The notes under the pieces: generated by a model
What the model saw: only the letters and a program-made list of their open reading frames with translations
Told to the model about the DNA's origin: nothing
Database searches by the model: none
Source of the DNA: Tubiluchus corallicola
Taxonomy: Eukaryota; Priapulida; Priapulimorpha; Priapulimorphida; Tubiluchidae
DNA length: 64,000 nucleotides
Direction: 5' to 3'
NCBI GenBank assembly: GCA_030141605.1
Contig: JAQGDQ010000189.1
Span: 186,001-250,000 of the forward strand
Part shown: positions 23,501-37,800 of the stretch, piece after piece
Layout of the letters: each line of letters starts with the position of its first letter
Position numbering within the stretch: the stretch's first letter is position 1
Translations under genes and position numbers: made by a program

Positions 23501-26500
23501 GCCTTGCTGGATCTGGCTAGAGTGGAAAATGGGGTTCTCGGAAACGCTTTGGATGGAGGTAAATTAGTAATGAAGTTCTCTCTCATATTGGCACACTAGT
23601 GTGCAAGTGATGACTCGTCCTGCGATAATAAGTGACCTGCAAGTTACTAGAGTACGGTTCTCACTAGATCTGAAGTGACCTGCACGTTACTAGAGTACGG
23701 TTCTCACTAGATCTGATGCGACCTGCACGTTACTAGAGTACGGTTCTCACTAGATCTGATGTGACCTGCACGTTACTAGAGTACCGTTCTCACTAGATCT
23801 GATGTGACCTGCGCGTTACTAGAGTACGGTTCTCACTAGATCTGATGTGACCTGCACGTTACTAGAGTACGGTTCTCTCTAGATCTGATGCGACCTGCAC
23901 GTTACTAGAGTACGGTTCTCACTAGATCTGATGTGACCTGCATGTTACTAGAGTACGGTTATATTTCCTAGAGTTACTAGGAAATATTTGATGATGTCCT
24001 GTATTCGGAAAATCCGGAGGATTTTTTCCTAGCAGGATCTTACTTGAGAACAAGAAAAAATTAACTAGGCAAGGTTCTACCTAGCTGCTAAAACTGTTAC
24101 TATTACAATAACATGGGATGCGAGGCGTTGTCAAGTGTATGCAAATGCATTGTCTGGTACAGCTAACATTTAATCGTCAGTCGCTGGAACTGTGAAAAGG
24201 CTTATTGTACCGCGCTACGCGATAATTTGAGTCACGGGTTTCGAGTTACGCGATTTTCATTAAAGGGGAAAACGAAAGGGAAAATCCGTTCTTCAAGATC
24301 TGTTCGAGATACGCAAGAATTCGAGTTATGTCTCTTTGAGTGACACATACTAGGTAATTTACTGTTTAAGTTCCGGTGTTTTAACTGCTAGGCTGATTAT
24401 AATAAGACGAAGCATCACACACAAGAGCCTGTGAGCATCTGTGTTGTTATAGACAGGAAAGTTGTTTTCAAGGATTTGGCAGTCAAGCTCTCAGAGAACG
24501 TTCGCAAACGACAACTAATAATGTCTCTGTTCTTCAACTAAATTCCAAAGTTATGAAAAATATCTTTTCTCAATTTTATGAGTTTATAATACGGTTTATA
24601 ATAAGTTTAAAATTTTGGCATTTATAGACTTTTACGTTTTTCAGTGTCATTTTCAAGCCGTAGCAGGTACATTTCTGTATTTCTTAAATGATAATTAATA
24701 ATTAATTAACAGTTTTCATTCTTGGTGTCTTTTCCTTTAAATGTATAATCGCTCTGAAAACTTCCATTTACATGTCGTGAACGTTTTCTTAACAGTTTTT
24801 GTTCATTTGCAGCTCCGATCAATGAATCCGAAACTGAAAAAGACAAAAACGATAGTCAGTTTGAGAATGTAGAAGCCATGACAGGTACATTTCTTGTCTC
24901 ACGAAACAGTTTTGACTCGTTTTTGCTTCTGATTTCTCATTTTGCTTTGTGCAACCTATAACTTCTATGTTAATTTCATTATGTAATAGGGCTGAGACAG
25001 TTGGACTTTTTAACTGAAGCTACGAGTCCATGTTCACGTGATGCGTGATCTGTGATCCGTAATGCGTAATACGTATTGACTGTTTTCACGTGTCCGTAAA
25101 CATTGTGCGTATCAACAAAACTGACGGCACTCTTTCTGCCATTTTTGGTCGCTATTCGTGAAAATTGCAAGTAATAATTTTTTAGAAACCATGTTTCAAT
25201 CGAAATTCAGCTGTGACATTAGCTTGTTATTGTACTATTAGACGGAAGAGATACAGAAGAAAGCACAGGTTTTGGGTGCACACCATTTTGCAGAGTAGAG
25301 AACAATATGGCATGTACTATCATTAAAAACTGCAGTTAGATGTACAGCACATAACTACATGCTTATTCCACTTTTCACAAGTGTTGTTGTTTGTACGTCC
25401 TACGGTGACCAAAACTCACCTAACTAGAATTTTCAGAAAACTAAGCAGCGAAAATGTTCACCGGAAACTTGAAAACTCTCAATAATCACCTAGGCAAAGA
25501 CTATTTCCCATGTGTGTATTGCTGCGTGATGCGTGTTCGGATGATAGTGATCACGTTCAAATGAATATGGATCACACATGGAAACTCTTCTGCACAAACT
25601 GTTGTATACGCATTACAGATCACGCATTACGTACACATATAGTCGTACGTTAAGTGTCTAAACGTTATTAACTGCGATCCGTTAACCTTTCCCGATGACA
25701 TCATACCAAAATACCGAATACACATGACGAACTAATATGAAGAAATTGCTTATTTCTAACCCCATTATATAATCATAGAAATTCACTCAACTTGGTATTT
25801 CTTTAGTTTACGAATAAATTATGAGCCATTTTAAATCTTTGAAGAAGTTTTTGAACAACAAAATTCAATTTATGAAGAAATACCTGCGACGCAATTACCC
25901 CTCCGAATCATGATGTGTTTACTGACACGTCGTAGAATCACCACGCGTGCAAACTCGTAAGAATAAGCGGTGAGGTTCAAATCTAGCATGCGCCAGCGAG
26001 AATGTCCAACATGGCGGGCATCCTCGTAACACACGCGAGTGAAAAACTTTTTACAATTTACCATTTGGAGGCTTCTAAGGCAACCAGATTAATTGAAACA
26101 ATGTTGTTAATAGTACAGTTTTATGTAAGCGGGACTTTGCTAACTGCGTACGAAAACTCATCATTACAACTCGGAAAAGATACAAGGTTTCATTATTATG
26201 GATACGTAGAAAACTCGACTAAGTAACGATTAAACGGTTAGTGATTTTCTAAACTGTTAATCGTCTCAGCCTTATTATGTAATTTTAGAAATTTTTGTCG
26301 TATTTTGACTCTGTTTAACTTCTTTTTTGTTTGTAAAGAAGATGAGAAGAGGACGCTGTCAGAGGAAGTTGGCAAAGCGTTGGAAGAGAATGCGGAGGAA
26401 CTGGATCGATTGAAAGAACAGAAAGACGAAAAAGGTGAAGGTAGGTTTTGTGATGTTTTCATTTTGCTAAGCTGATCTAGTTATTTTTCCATTCTATTAA

Positions 26501-28812
26501 TAATTCCAAACTGCTTTTACCGGGTGGAAGTGAACAGCTTTAAACTTTCAGCAGACATGTTTACAGCAATAGTGCCTGTTTTTTACGCTATTTGCTTCAG
26601 CATGAAGATTGCTGGTATTGCTTGTGTTACAAGCATGGCAGCAGAAAAACTACTAAACGGAAGTGGTGCTACCAAACCGCTGGCGTAGCATTGTCTATTT
26701 TTATTGTCGTTTATTGGCGTAGCATTGTCGTTTCTTTTATTTTAGAATTCTGCCTGCCCAATGTCTACAATAGACGTGACGGGCGTATGATGATGATATG
26801 ATGATGACATAAAAACTACCATTCTTGTTACGGAAGTGGTGCTGACAAGCCACTGGCGTAGCAGTGTCTAGTTTTTTGCTGGATTACTGATGCGTTTACT
26901 GATATGACATAAAAACTAAGCAATATATTCATAAATTGCTGAAAATTTTTATAAATATCTTTCACATTCTTTAAAAAACTAAGGCTGTTCGGGTAATTAA
27001 ACTGTTGCGTATATTTTTTCTCTTACCTGCTCTAATTTTTTCCATATCGGTGTTTCACAGTCGGTAGTTTTACACATACAAAAACAGAAATTCAAACATT
27101 GCAAAGTCCGGCGAAAATTTCTGCTGGATCGGATCACAGGATCCATTATAATTTGCAGATATCCGGATCCGTTGCGTCCGTTAAAAAGCTTCGCAACTTT
27201 TGAAACCTTCTTACTCTGTTTGTATAATAACGAGTGTTTTTAACGCAGATGATACCAAGGAGAAGGAAGAGGAAGCTTCCGGCGTGAGCAAAAAAGAGGT
27301 TGACGAAGAAAAGAAAGAGGAGGAAAAAACTGAAAAAGAAGCGGCAGAGAAGACGAATGAAGTAGCCAAAGTAGTAGAGGAGGCTGAGGAAAAAGAAGAT
27401 GACGGCAACGAGGAAGGTGAAGATGAAGAAGCTGAAGATGAAGAGGAGGAGACAGCGGAAGGAGAGGGTGATGCCGCTGCCGATAGTAGTCAAAGCGAGG
27501 GAGAGGTGAACGAATTATTATGTTGTTTATGATGTACAATCAAACCACTTCTGGGTACCCGCCATCCGCCAGGCAAATTAATATACATACTTGTTCAATG
27601 GGGGAATACCTAGTGCTACTGACCTAGATATTATGCCAGCTGTACGAACCTGCTATATGCTCTGTTGAGTCACAGACGCTGACCAGACGTCACGTGTTGT
27701 ATAAAATAATGCATGTTTTCATGCTGTATGGTACATGTACATCGTACAGTCATCATAGGACGATATTGATAACTCTGACATTGTTATCAATGCTACGTTC
27801 AGTCACAGACACTGACCAGACGTCACGTGTTGTATAAAATAATGCATGTTTTCATGCTTTGATTGTTTTCAAGCTGTATGGTACATGTATGGTCATCATA
27901 GTGTGATAGTGACTCAGACATTGTTATCAATGCGCTATGCAGTCATAATTGCACTGAGACAAGACTTGGTATTTTTTTAGCCACGAGAAATTTCATATTT
28001 GCTTGTTTTCTAAGAATCATTCAAGCAAATCCCAGCAAGAAATTTGTAGTTACGACTTGACCTTTTTTTACATGTACATGATTAGTGGAGTGGTAGGCCT
28101 ACAGCTTACTGCGTGCATATATAGGTGGCAGGTTTTTTATCTAAACAAAATGATTGGATCAAAGATAATTGGTTTTTAGTGAGTAATTAATTCACAAATA
28201 ATTAATTTCATAAATTTCTTTTAATTCATTAACCGCTACAGTGAAAATTGAGAGCTCTAAACAGTTTACGCAATGTTCCCTCGCTACTTCGCGGTTCGTT
28301 TATTGCTGACTCGCTGTTTCGCGAGTTTTCAAAATTATTAATGTGAAATTTTTCGCGGTATTTTCGCTGTTTAGTGGGTTTTTGTGGTACTCCATCTATT
28401 TTTGCACATGCGTAGTTCGTATTGTACAGTAATGTATAAATTTGATAAATTTTGCATAAAAAAATCACAAAATGTATCAAAATATATTAAAAATATTAAT
28501 TCTAACATTAAAAGAATATTATAAATCGTAACAAATTACTATTTACAATAAATAGTGTATTTATTCGGCGTATGAATACACACCAAAAACAAAATGTAGT
28601 ACCTGCGCCCGCTTGAAATGCTACTTGCCGATGTGAGATTGTACACAACACACGATTGGTTGATTGTTGGAAAGCTTTTTAAAAGGTGCATGCACAGTAT
28701 GGGAAAAGTTATTTAGGGAATGGGAAATGGTTATGTATGAGAGTGCGGGGAGGGTTTATAAAAACCTAAAATAATGTATACCTACTAAAATAAGTATAGC
28801 GTCCCTACTTCG

Positions 28813-28846
<34 letters not shown>

Positions 28847-31800
28847 AACACTCGTTAAACCGGACTAATTGGGGGAGGGGGGTACGGTTTAGCTGATTGT
28901 CCGATTTATCCGATATGCCTATACATGGTCTATATTATACAGGAATAATCACCTTAATAAGGCCTATATACATTGCACTATATACTATACTGTATATTAC
29001 TTTAAAATAGTTAACCTGTGAGGATAAAGAAATTAGCGAGTGCTTTCGATGGGGTAAGCAAACTGAATTTTGGCGGGAATCGTAGCAGCCTGAGCGGCAC
29101 CGCGAGCCGCTTCGACCTGTCAATGGCTCGTGGTGAGTTGGTAGGCCGTGTTGTGTTTAGCGCTCCGGCTCGGTCGGAAATCGGTCAGTTTCCTTTACCA
29201 CAGATGACGTCCGTCTTATCCGATATCCGGGCTAACGGGGTCCGGTTTAACGAGGGTCGACTGTATATATCAAAACTGTGGTTCATTGTTTGGCTAAGTG
29301 CTAGAAATAATATTATACTAGCAAAGGCCCCGCAAAAGATTTTGCGTATAAATACACGTGTAATGAATAATACGCGAACATCCTACCTAGTCCTCATTTA
29401 TAACACTAAGCCCGTAACATCCTGCCTACTTACCTAACGCAAAGCCAGCAGCGTTTACTCCTGCCTACTGTATGTTGCAAAGCAGCTTTTTGCTGAATTA
29501 AAGTTATAGAGACAATGGATGACGTCAGCACAATGGAATGCGGTCAACACGGTTTTCTAAGCGAAAAATGTCGAAATTTGCGGAAAATAAAACACGTAAT
29601 TAACTCGTTGATACTCCTCTCGGTGGACCTGCCCTAACATATAACCCACATCATCGTGTAGCCCTGTCCTTCCTCTTTGTAAAGAGCTATAAATCTCCTC
29701 CCGAGAGTCCCACCGGGCGACGCTAGAACGTTTTTTCTGCAGGCTGTTTGGCCAAAATTTCGAAAAAATCGCGAGTTGGGTCCGGGAAAACGGCCGTTGC
29801 GGGACCCCGTGGCCCTCTCGCGAATTCTAAATCTGCCTACTACACCCACCGCTGAACGGGCTATCTATCCATACCCAGCACCCCCCTCGGCCCGTTCTCT
29901 ACATCTCAGCCGTATAACTTTTGCAAAAAACGGCCGAAAAAGGGCCATTTTTGGGGGGTTTTCGCCTCCCCCTCCTCCCGGTGGGCCCGATTCGAAAAAT
30001 AAACCATCAATGGCACGACACTAGATCGAGACCTTTCGTTTGATATATAGATCGCCGCAAATGGTGCCCTCGTCCGGGCTGTAGCCTCGAAAATTATATA
30101 TATATAAATTAAGCCCATACCAAGAATATTAATATAAGAGTAAGTATAGATTGCTTATGTAGGGCGCCGCTTCTTTCTTTTGACACCGAGTTGCTTGTTT
30201 ATATGCACTCAGCTTATCATTGTTATCTGCTGACAAGTAGAAAATTGCGCAGATTTTTAACAATTCCGACTCCTTTAGCAATAAATTCACAGGCGACTGC
30301 GATTCCACGGCTTGGAAGTTTCTATAATTACAGTTGTGTCCTTCTAGCGATGAAAAATATCTGAGTTTTCAATTTACCTTGCATAAATTTCGTTTTAAAT
30401 GAATAAAAAAATCTTTGTTTTATTTAGAATCCTGACGATGTTCCCCATCTGCAGTTGTCGTGGGAAATGTTGGAGTTGGCACGAACCATATTCTGTAGGA
30501 AGGAGGACGAGGAATCGAAGTTAAAGGTGGCTCAGGTGTTCCACAAGCTGGGTGAACTTGGCATGGAGCAAGGTTTGTACCGGGGTTTTACGATAATTTG
30601 CACAAATGCACATTTTAAAGTTGAGACGGGTAACCATTTTAGCCTTGTGTAAGAATTCTATATTCTTGACCTTTAATGAATCCAGCATTCATTAGACTTA
30701 CGCAGCAGTGATATAAATGCAGCACATTGGCATTATAGGACCTTTACAAGGTTGAGACGGTTAAACATTTAACTGACTGCTAATTGGTGTAATCGTTTAG
30801 AAAATCACTAATAGTTTAATCGTTGCTTAGCCAAGTTTTCATTAACCTTGCGTGCATTAAGACGTACAAGGTTGAGTGAAATTCTATGATTATGTAGCGG
30901 GGTTAATGTTGTGCAATTTCTTCCTATTAGTTCCTTATGTGTATTTGATATTTTAATAAATGTATGACGTCATCGGGAACAGTTAAACTTTTAAACTTTT
31001 AACCGACCGCAATTAATAACGTTTAAACACTTAATTAAAAAGCTTAATCGTCTCAGCTCTAACACGTTTACGAATTTCTGTCGATCCCCCAAGAGTTCAT
31101 CAATGACGTCAAATACTAAAGCACTCAGAAGACAACCGCGTTTTTCTTTAAAGTACTCACAAAAATTTGTTTTGTTATATAAATAGTAGCATCAGAAAAT
31201 ATTGCAAAATAAGAATTTCGTTTCTGTACTGTGTGGAACGCTGTTGGAACTGCAGCGCCCCCTATTTTCACTCGATGTTGTCTTTTTTCTTTAGTTCTTT
31301 CTCTATACTTATACATTATATAATCCTTAAGCTTAATGTCGGTAGCCATTTTCTACTTTGTGAAAAAACTACAAAAATCATTGTGTGAAACTGCACACTT
31401 CACAGTTCCAGCGATGCGGTGTTTGGCTGTCGTGTTCATGTGGCCATACGCACATGTCTGAGATAAGAAGCTGCACGCTAGGTTGTTGTCAGGGTTCCCA
31501 AGATCAGGGAAAATCCTTGAAAATACGGGCTATCCTGGAAAAGTCAGGGAAAAAGATGATTTGCTAAAAAGTCGGGGAAAATGATGAAAATAGGGCGAAA
31601 AGTCTGGGAAATTGGAAAGGGTTGCAAAATTAATCACCGTAAACCGATATTTTTCCAAACATATTTTTCAGCGATTCGTGTTCAAACAAAATTTTGTTCT
31701 TTCAGGCTCCCAGTTTTGATTTCTGTTCCAAAAATAATAATTGGATTAAGAAAGTTTATTTAATGTCATTAGTGTAATCTTTATAACACTACTGTAACTG

Positions 31801-34800
31801 TGCCGACACATTATGTATCAGTATATGTATGAATGTTTGAGCATGTATACTAGTAATGCAATTTCTGCTTATCTTGGTCATGGAAAATCAACATTTGGTC
31901 CGGGAAATTTATTTTAAAATTCTGTGGGAATCCTGTGTTATGCGAAAGGAAGGTCGTCTTTCTTTTTAACTAAATTTTCTTTTTATGTTTCTTTCGTTTT
32001 ACAAAATATTAAAACAATGGCTAAACGTCTTTTGAAGCATCACCCCCACTAATTTTAACTAAGAGCCACCATTGTTTCTGAGGCAATGTTGACTGTGCTG
32101 TGACAGTTTAGGTCGTAAACTGTTTGGTTTTCTTTGCAGAAACGTACGAACAAAGTATTAACGACTTCAACGAATGTTTGAAACTCCAGCAAGAGCATTT
32201 GGACGAAGATGATAGACTTATTGCGGAAACGTATTCTTTTACAGTAGAGTATTTCAATAATAACTGGTCAGCCAATGCCTTGTTCTTCCTGGAGTAAATG
32301 CAGACAGTTCTCTTGGGCTGTAGCAAGCAGGCGATCAATAAAATAGTGTGTACGTTCATGCAAGTGTACACCAGACTAAGCTACTCAATGGGCTAAGTTG
32401 CAATGTCGGGAAAGGGTGTGGCTGAAGTTAGTGTAGACTGTTGTAGACTGGTTCACTCTGGTGGTTGAGACAAAGAATATGAAATTGTGTTGAACTGTGG
32501 AGACTGAAGTTAGTGTAGACTGTACAAACTTTCTCTGTACCAAAGTGTCCTTGTACTAAACTTTCTCTGTACCAAACTTTCCTAGTACCAAACTTTCTCT
32601 CTACCAAACTTTCCTTGTAACAAATTTTCTCTGTACCTAACGTTCCTTGTACCAAACTAACTTTATCTGTACCTAACTTTTCTTGTACCAAAGTGTTTCT
32701 CTGTACCAAACATTCCTTGTACCACAGTGTTTCTCTGAACCGAACTTTCCTTGTAGCAAACTTTCTCTGTACCGAACTTTTCTTGTACCAAACTTTCTCT
32801 GTACTTAACCTTTCTTGTACCAAACTTTCTCTGTACCAAACTTGCCTTGTACCAAACTTTCTCAGAACGAGACTTTCCTAGTACCAAACTTTCTCTGTAT
32901 CAAACTTCTTGTACCAAACTTTCTCTGTACCATTCTTTGAAATCATCTCACAATACAAGTAAATATTCTGCCACCTCTTTAAGAAACTCCATGAAAATCC
33001 CCATATTAGAAGCCCACAGAGATTATCAAACTCTCCTGTTTCTCTATAAATATATCAACAATATTAATTCTCCTTTCAAAAACAATAAGCTCCCACTTCT
33101 TAAAAACCCCAGTATGAATAACAGAACACTAAATTTAAGAAACATTAGAACGAACAACCAATATGGAAAGAATTCCATTACTAAGCAAGCAATACAACTT
33201 TGGAATTCATTACCGACATCACTAAAACACAGCAGCTCTTTATCAATATTCAAGTCTAAATTAAAAAAAACATTTAATGACTCGTTTTGAATATCCGACA
33301 TACGAACACGATGATACTTACTCAAATCATAATTTTATTTTTCCTAGACCTTACTAAACTAGTTTATATTTTATTTTTTGAATTTCTAGATGCACTTATA
33401 GTTTAGCTTGCACCAGATGCATTTGCCCAGAACAGTGTATGTTTTTTATATGAACTAACACTGATTGTCTGTCTTTTAATATGATGGTCAATGTTTTAAA
33501 ATGGCAAATAAAGATTTTACTACTACTACTGTACCAAACTTTCCTAGTCCCAAACTTTCTCTGTACCTAACTTTTCTTGTATCAAACTTTCTCTGTACCA
33601 AACTTTCTCTGTACCTAACTGTCCTTGTATCAAACTTTTTCTGTACCTAACTTACCTAGTACTGAACTTTCTTTTTACCAAACTTGTTCTGTACAATTTT
33701 TACCTTGTACTATATTTACTTGTACCAAAAGTATTTGTCAAAGCTTCACTAACATTGTAATTACCAGTTCCATTACTCTGTTACCAAATTTTCCCAGTAC
33801 GACAATTTTTCTATATCAAAAATTCCTAATAGCAAATTTTCCAGGTTAAAAATTTCCTCTTACCAAACTTTTTCTTAGTTTTTTATTATAAATGTCGCAA
33901 CCTATGGACTGGGTATATTTTTCTTGTACATATACAATTATTGCTAGCTCCATAATAATTGCATTTTCATTTTGAGTACAACTACATTATCAAGCCTTAA
34001 AAATATGTAATGGCCACCAATAAATAAAAAAATATAAACAAAATGAACCTAAAAGACTGTATCAACAGTCCATGTTTAGAATTAAATATACAGCAACAAT
34101 TTCTCCAAGACGCCATGCTTCCTTATTTACATCTGATAACAGTGCTTAGGCAAACTGCGTCTTATTTACCAGGATAAGTTTTCTGTTTGTTTGCATCACT
34201 TTGCTGTGATTAAGGTACAAAGGTCAGTCCTAATGTCAAGATAAACAATATGCACAAATTTTACTATCACAGCTTGTGGAATTATTTGCTAGAACATCAT
34301 ACTATCTCGTACAAGTTTTCGTGCTTGAAAATAAAATAGAGCATAAGACCATTTTGTATGCTGTTTGTATGATATTTTTGATACACAATATATATTAGCT
34401 ACTTCGGTTTTTCTGCTACCTGACTAAAATATTACAGTGCGAAGTGCTTTTGATTGTTGATATGGAAAAAATCGAGGAACTTATTTACAGTGTGTCAGAC
34501 GCCAATCAAAAATTGGAACTCGAGACGTTACTAACTGGTTACCAATTTGCTCATCTTGGTGCAGACAGAACACAACGGCTCAACAACCTGCTACATGCTG
34601 CAACGTACTTTAACATGCCTGAGCATGTTGATGAACTTCTCAACAGAGGAGCAGAAATAGAAAGTCTATCACCAATCACTAAAAAACGTTCAGAGGGAGG
34701 AACCCCCCTTGGAGTTGCATGTTGTTTGGGACATACCTCTCTTGTTGAGCAACTGATTAAACGGGGTGCTGACATAAACTGTCTTTCTAGAAGCAATGGA

Positions 34801-37800
34801 TGGTCGCCTTTAACAATAGCAGCTTCACAGGGACATACAGAAATTTGTGAAATGTTGTTGTTTCATGGAGCAGAAGTTGATGGCTTCCCAGAAAAGTATA
34901 AAATACGACCTATACAGCATGCATCACAGGAAGGCCACACTGAAATAGTGAAGCTGTTAATTAAATATGGCGCCAAAATTGATGAAGATCCTTACATTTC
35001 AGTTGATGGTCATCCGCCCCTCCATGCTGCAGCATTTCAAGGACAGTTTGGAACCCTTTTTCTGCTTCTTAAAGGTGCAAATGTCTTCTATGCAGATATA
35101 AACGGTAATATCGCTCTGCATTTGGCAGCAAGGCAAGGAAATGTTCATTGTGCAGCACTTCTGATTTTTGCGGGCTCTGACATTCTGGCAGAAAATAATG
35201 ATGGTGAGACCCCACTTTCCATAGCATGTATGAAAGGTAGACTGGATGTTCTTGAACTAACATATAAAAATATACTAGAGAGGTATTCGCACAAAGTAGT
35301 AAGGCAGATAGTAAATGAACGTTACACTGGAGGAAGTTTAATTCATCTGGCTTGTCAAACTGCTCACTTGTCAGCTCAAAGTGTAGATGTTGTTAAATAC
35401 CTCACTGATGTAGGTGTTCACACCGAAACGTTAAATGAATCTCATGAAACGGCTTATGACATGTGCATCCGACGAGCTTACGAAAAGGCATTGAACCAAA
35501 ATTACAAACAAATTGCAGGACTTTTTCTTTCTTATCGGTACTTTCAAATGTGGCAAGAAGTGTCTTCAGAGCTTTCTGTCACAAAGGATGATGAAACAGT
35601 GTCAAAAAACATTTGTGGAATGACTCCACAGGATTTGGTTTCCATGCCTGGACTAGGAACAATTTCAAATGTGGAAGAATTTGACTATATTAGAACCATT
35701 ATAAGGAAATTGTTAGGTGCTGTTAGCAGAATTCTTTACGAAACTCATCGCATAAGATTTGTGCCCATACTTGTTGGCAGTTCGGCTTGTGGAGTAAAGA
35801 TTGGCCAGCCAGATGAGTTTGATTTTTTTGTTGTGGTACAATATGATAAGCTGCACGGAGATTTCACAGCAGATTTACGAAAATTAAAGGAGACATTTTC
35901 CCAATCCCTGTGCAGAGCCGTGGCAACTGGTTTGCAAGAAGAGGAATTTAAAGAAAAAATTGTGCCAAACAGCTTTCCACATGTAGTGGAATGGAATAAA
36001 GTCTGTACATGTTTGAAATTATGTGTTCTGTTGCCAAACAAAAAAATAGCAATCTCTGTAGATGTGACACCATGTGCTGAAGAAGAGGGAGTACCAAAGA
36101 ATGCCAATGATAAATGGCCAGAGGATGTCAACAGTTATCACTACGTGCTCAAACCAGTTGAATCAAAAACAAAAGTTGAACCCGCATTTGCTGTTGCTGA
36201 ATGTGGATTTATAGAGAACTTAGACAACAACCATAAGATGGTGTTGATCCTCATAAAGGTGCTAGTAAAGCCTGTCCTGTATTCTTGCAACAAAGAAATA
36301 CATTTATATCCCAGTCATCTTGCTTCAACATTCCACTCCTGTTTGGTCAGTGCAGATGTCAACTTGCCAGAATTATACAGAGGAATAAAGTATCAACCAG
36401 ATAAGGTCATTGACTCATATATGATAAAAGTGGCCTTCTTGCATGAAGTGGTTACCACTATAGATGGCTGGGGCACAGAAAACTTGAAAGCTTGAGCTGT
36501 CTCTATATTCCAGTACATTGGACATTGTTGCCGAGAAGGCACAATGTTTCACCCACTTCTAAATGATGTCAATATCTTAGAAGATCTGAAACATAAAGAA
36601 ATGAGTGGCATTCCATTGTTAAAATTGGCAGAAGACGCAGCACGTGCTATAGAAAACAAATTAGCTGATGGCACCATACCATCAAATGAAGGTCTAATGG
36701 AACCAAAGTTTGAAAAGTACCATGCTATGCTAAAAACACATGCACTAAATCAGGCGGAAGTAATATGGGTCAAGGCGGCAATTGAGAGATTTGTATTTAA
36801 GATCCGTTTGGGATTGGATAGAACAAAGTGATAAGAAACATCAAAGTGCATCTTAGAAATGCATTAGTCATTTGGCTAAATCTAGTCATCAGAAATCCAA
36901 TGTTTTAATAAGTATTACACAAAATCCAAGCAAATATTTGTATTTGGGAACTCAATGTACATTATCACTTGTACGAAATCGACGTATGCAAAAAATTTCA
37001 ACTGTCCAGTCACAACACTCTGATATACTTTGGCCTCAAGTAGCAGAAAAGTCATAGGTCTTATAAGACGTATTTTCAGTGGCGCGGTCCTGAAAGAGTT
37101 AATCTAGGTTTCAAATGTAGCCTTGTTCACATGGGTTAATTGCCACTGATGGGTCTGGAAGTGCTTCCTTTTCAATTGTGGTGTTCATGGTCTCCATTTG
37201 AATGAATCCTTAGCCTCTTGACAGACATTATAATATCGGTTTAGCTTACAACTACGACAGAAAGTACGAAGACGCCGTCAAGTATTTTGAAAATGCCGTG
37301 AGGATCATCGAGGGAAAAATCTGTAAGTTTTTCTTTCTCGTAGCGAATCATGTTGCTTTGTGCTACAATTGTTAAATTTATGAATTCATTTTGTGCCATA
37401 ATTCTTGAATTATTAGTTCATGATTTATGAATTTGCACTGGTGACTTTAATGATATCACGATCAAAGTTGTTAAACACATTATTGTACATTGTTAGTCAA
37501 CATGTATGCTCACATCGCACATTGGTGGACAAAAACGGGGAGACGTCAGTCTGCGTTTTCCGGTCCGTATTTACTGACACTAAACTAATACACTAGGCGC
37601 TGTGTATTAGGGTCGTGGTAATGTAGAATCAATTGCCTAATCGTCTCAAAAACGTCTAGTACGCGCTTCTCCTACACTAGGCGCTACGTATCAGACTTGT
37701 GGTAATGTAGAATCAATCCCCTAATCGTCTCAAAAACGTCTAGTACGCGCTTCTCCTACACTAGGCGCTACGCATCAGACTTGTGGTAATGTAGAATCAA

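Noticed and set aside
27146-27539. Ser/Phe/Leu-rich minus-strand frames
   Set aside because: They are shadows of the Glu/Lys-rich NASP exon 6 on the plus strand.
32428-32887. Minus-strand repeat frames with V-Q-R/G-T-R/K-V motifs
   Set aside because: Translation of the TGTACCAAACTTTC minisatellite in another frame.
33044-33325. Minus-strand 93-codon frame
   Set aside because: It is antisense to the LINE C-terminal coding region, which has a recognisable protein on the plus strand.
34437-34462. Ankyrin-cGLR as an alternative NASP exon
   Set aside because: Joining the NASP exon 8 donor to this acceptor would shift the frame and stop within a few codons.
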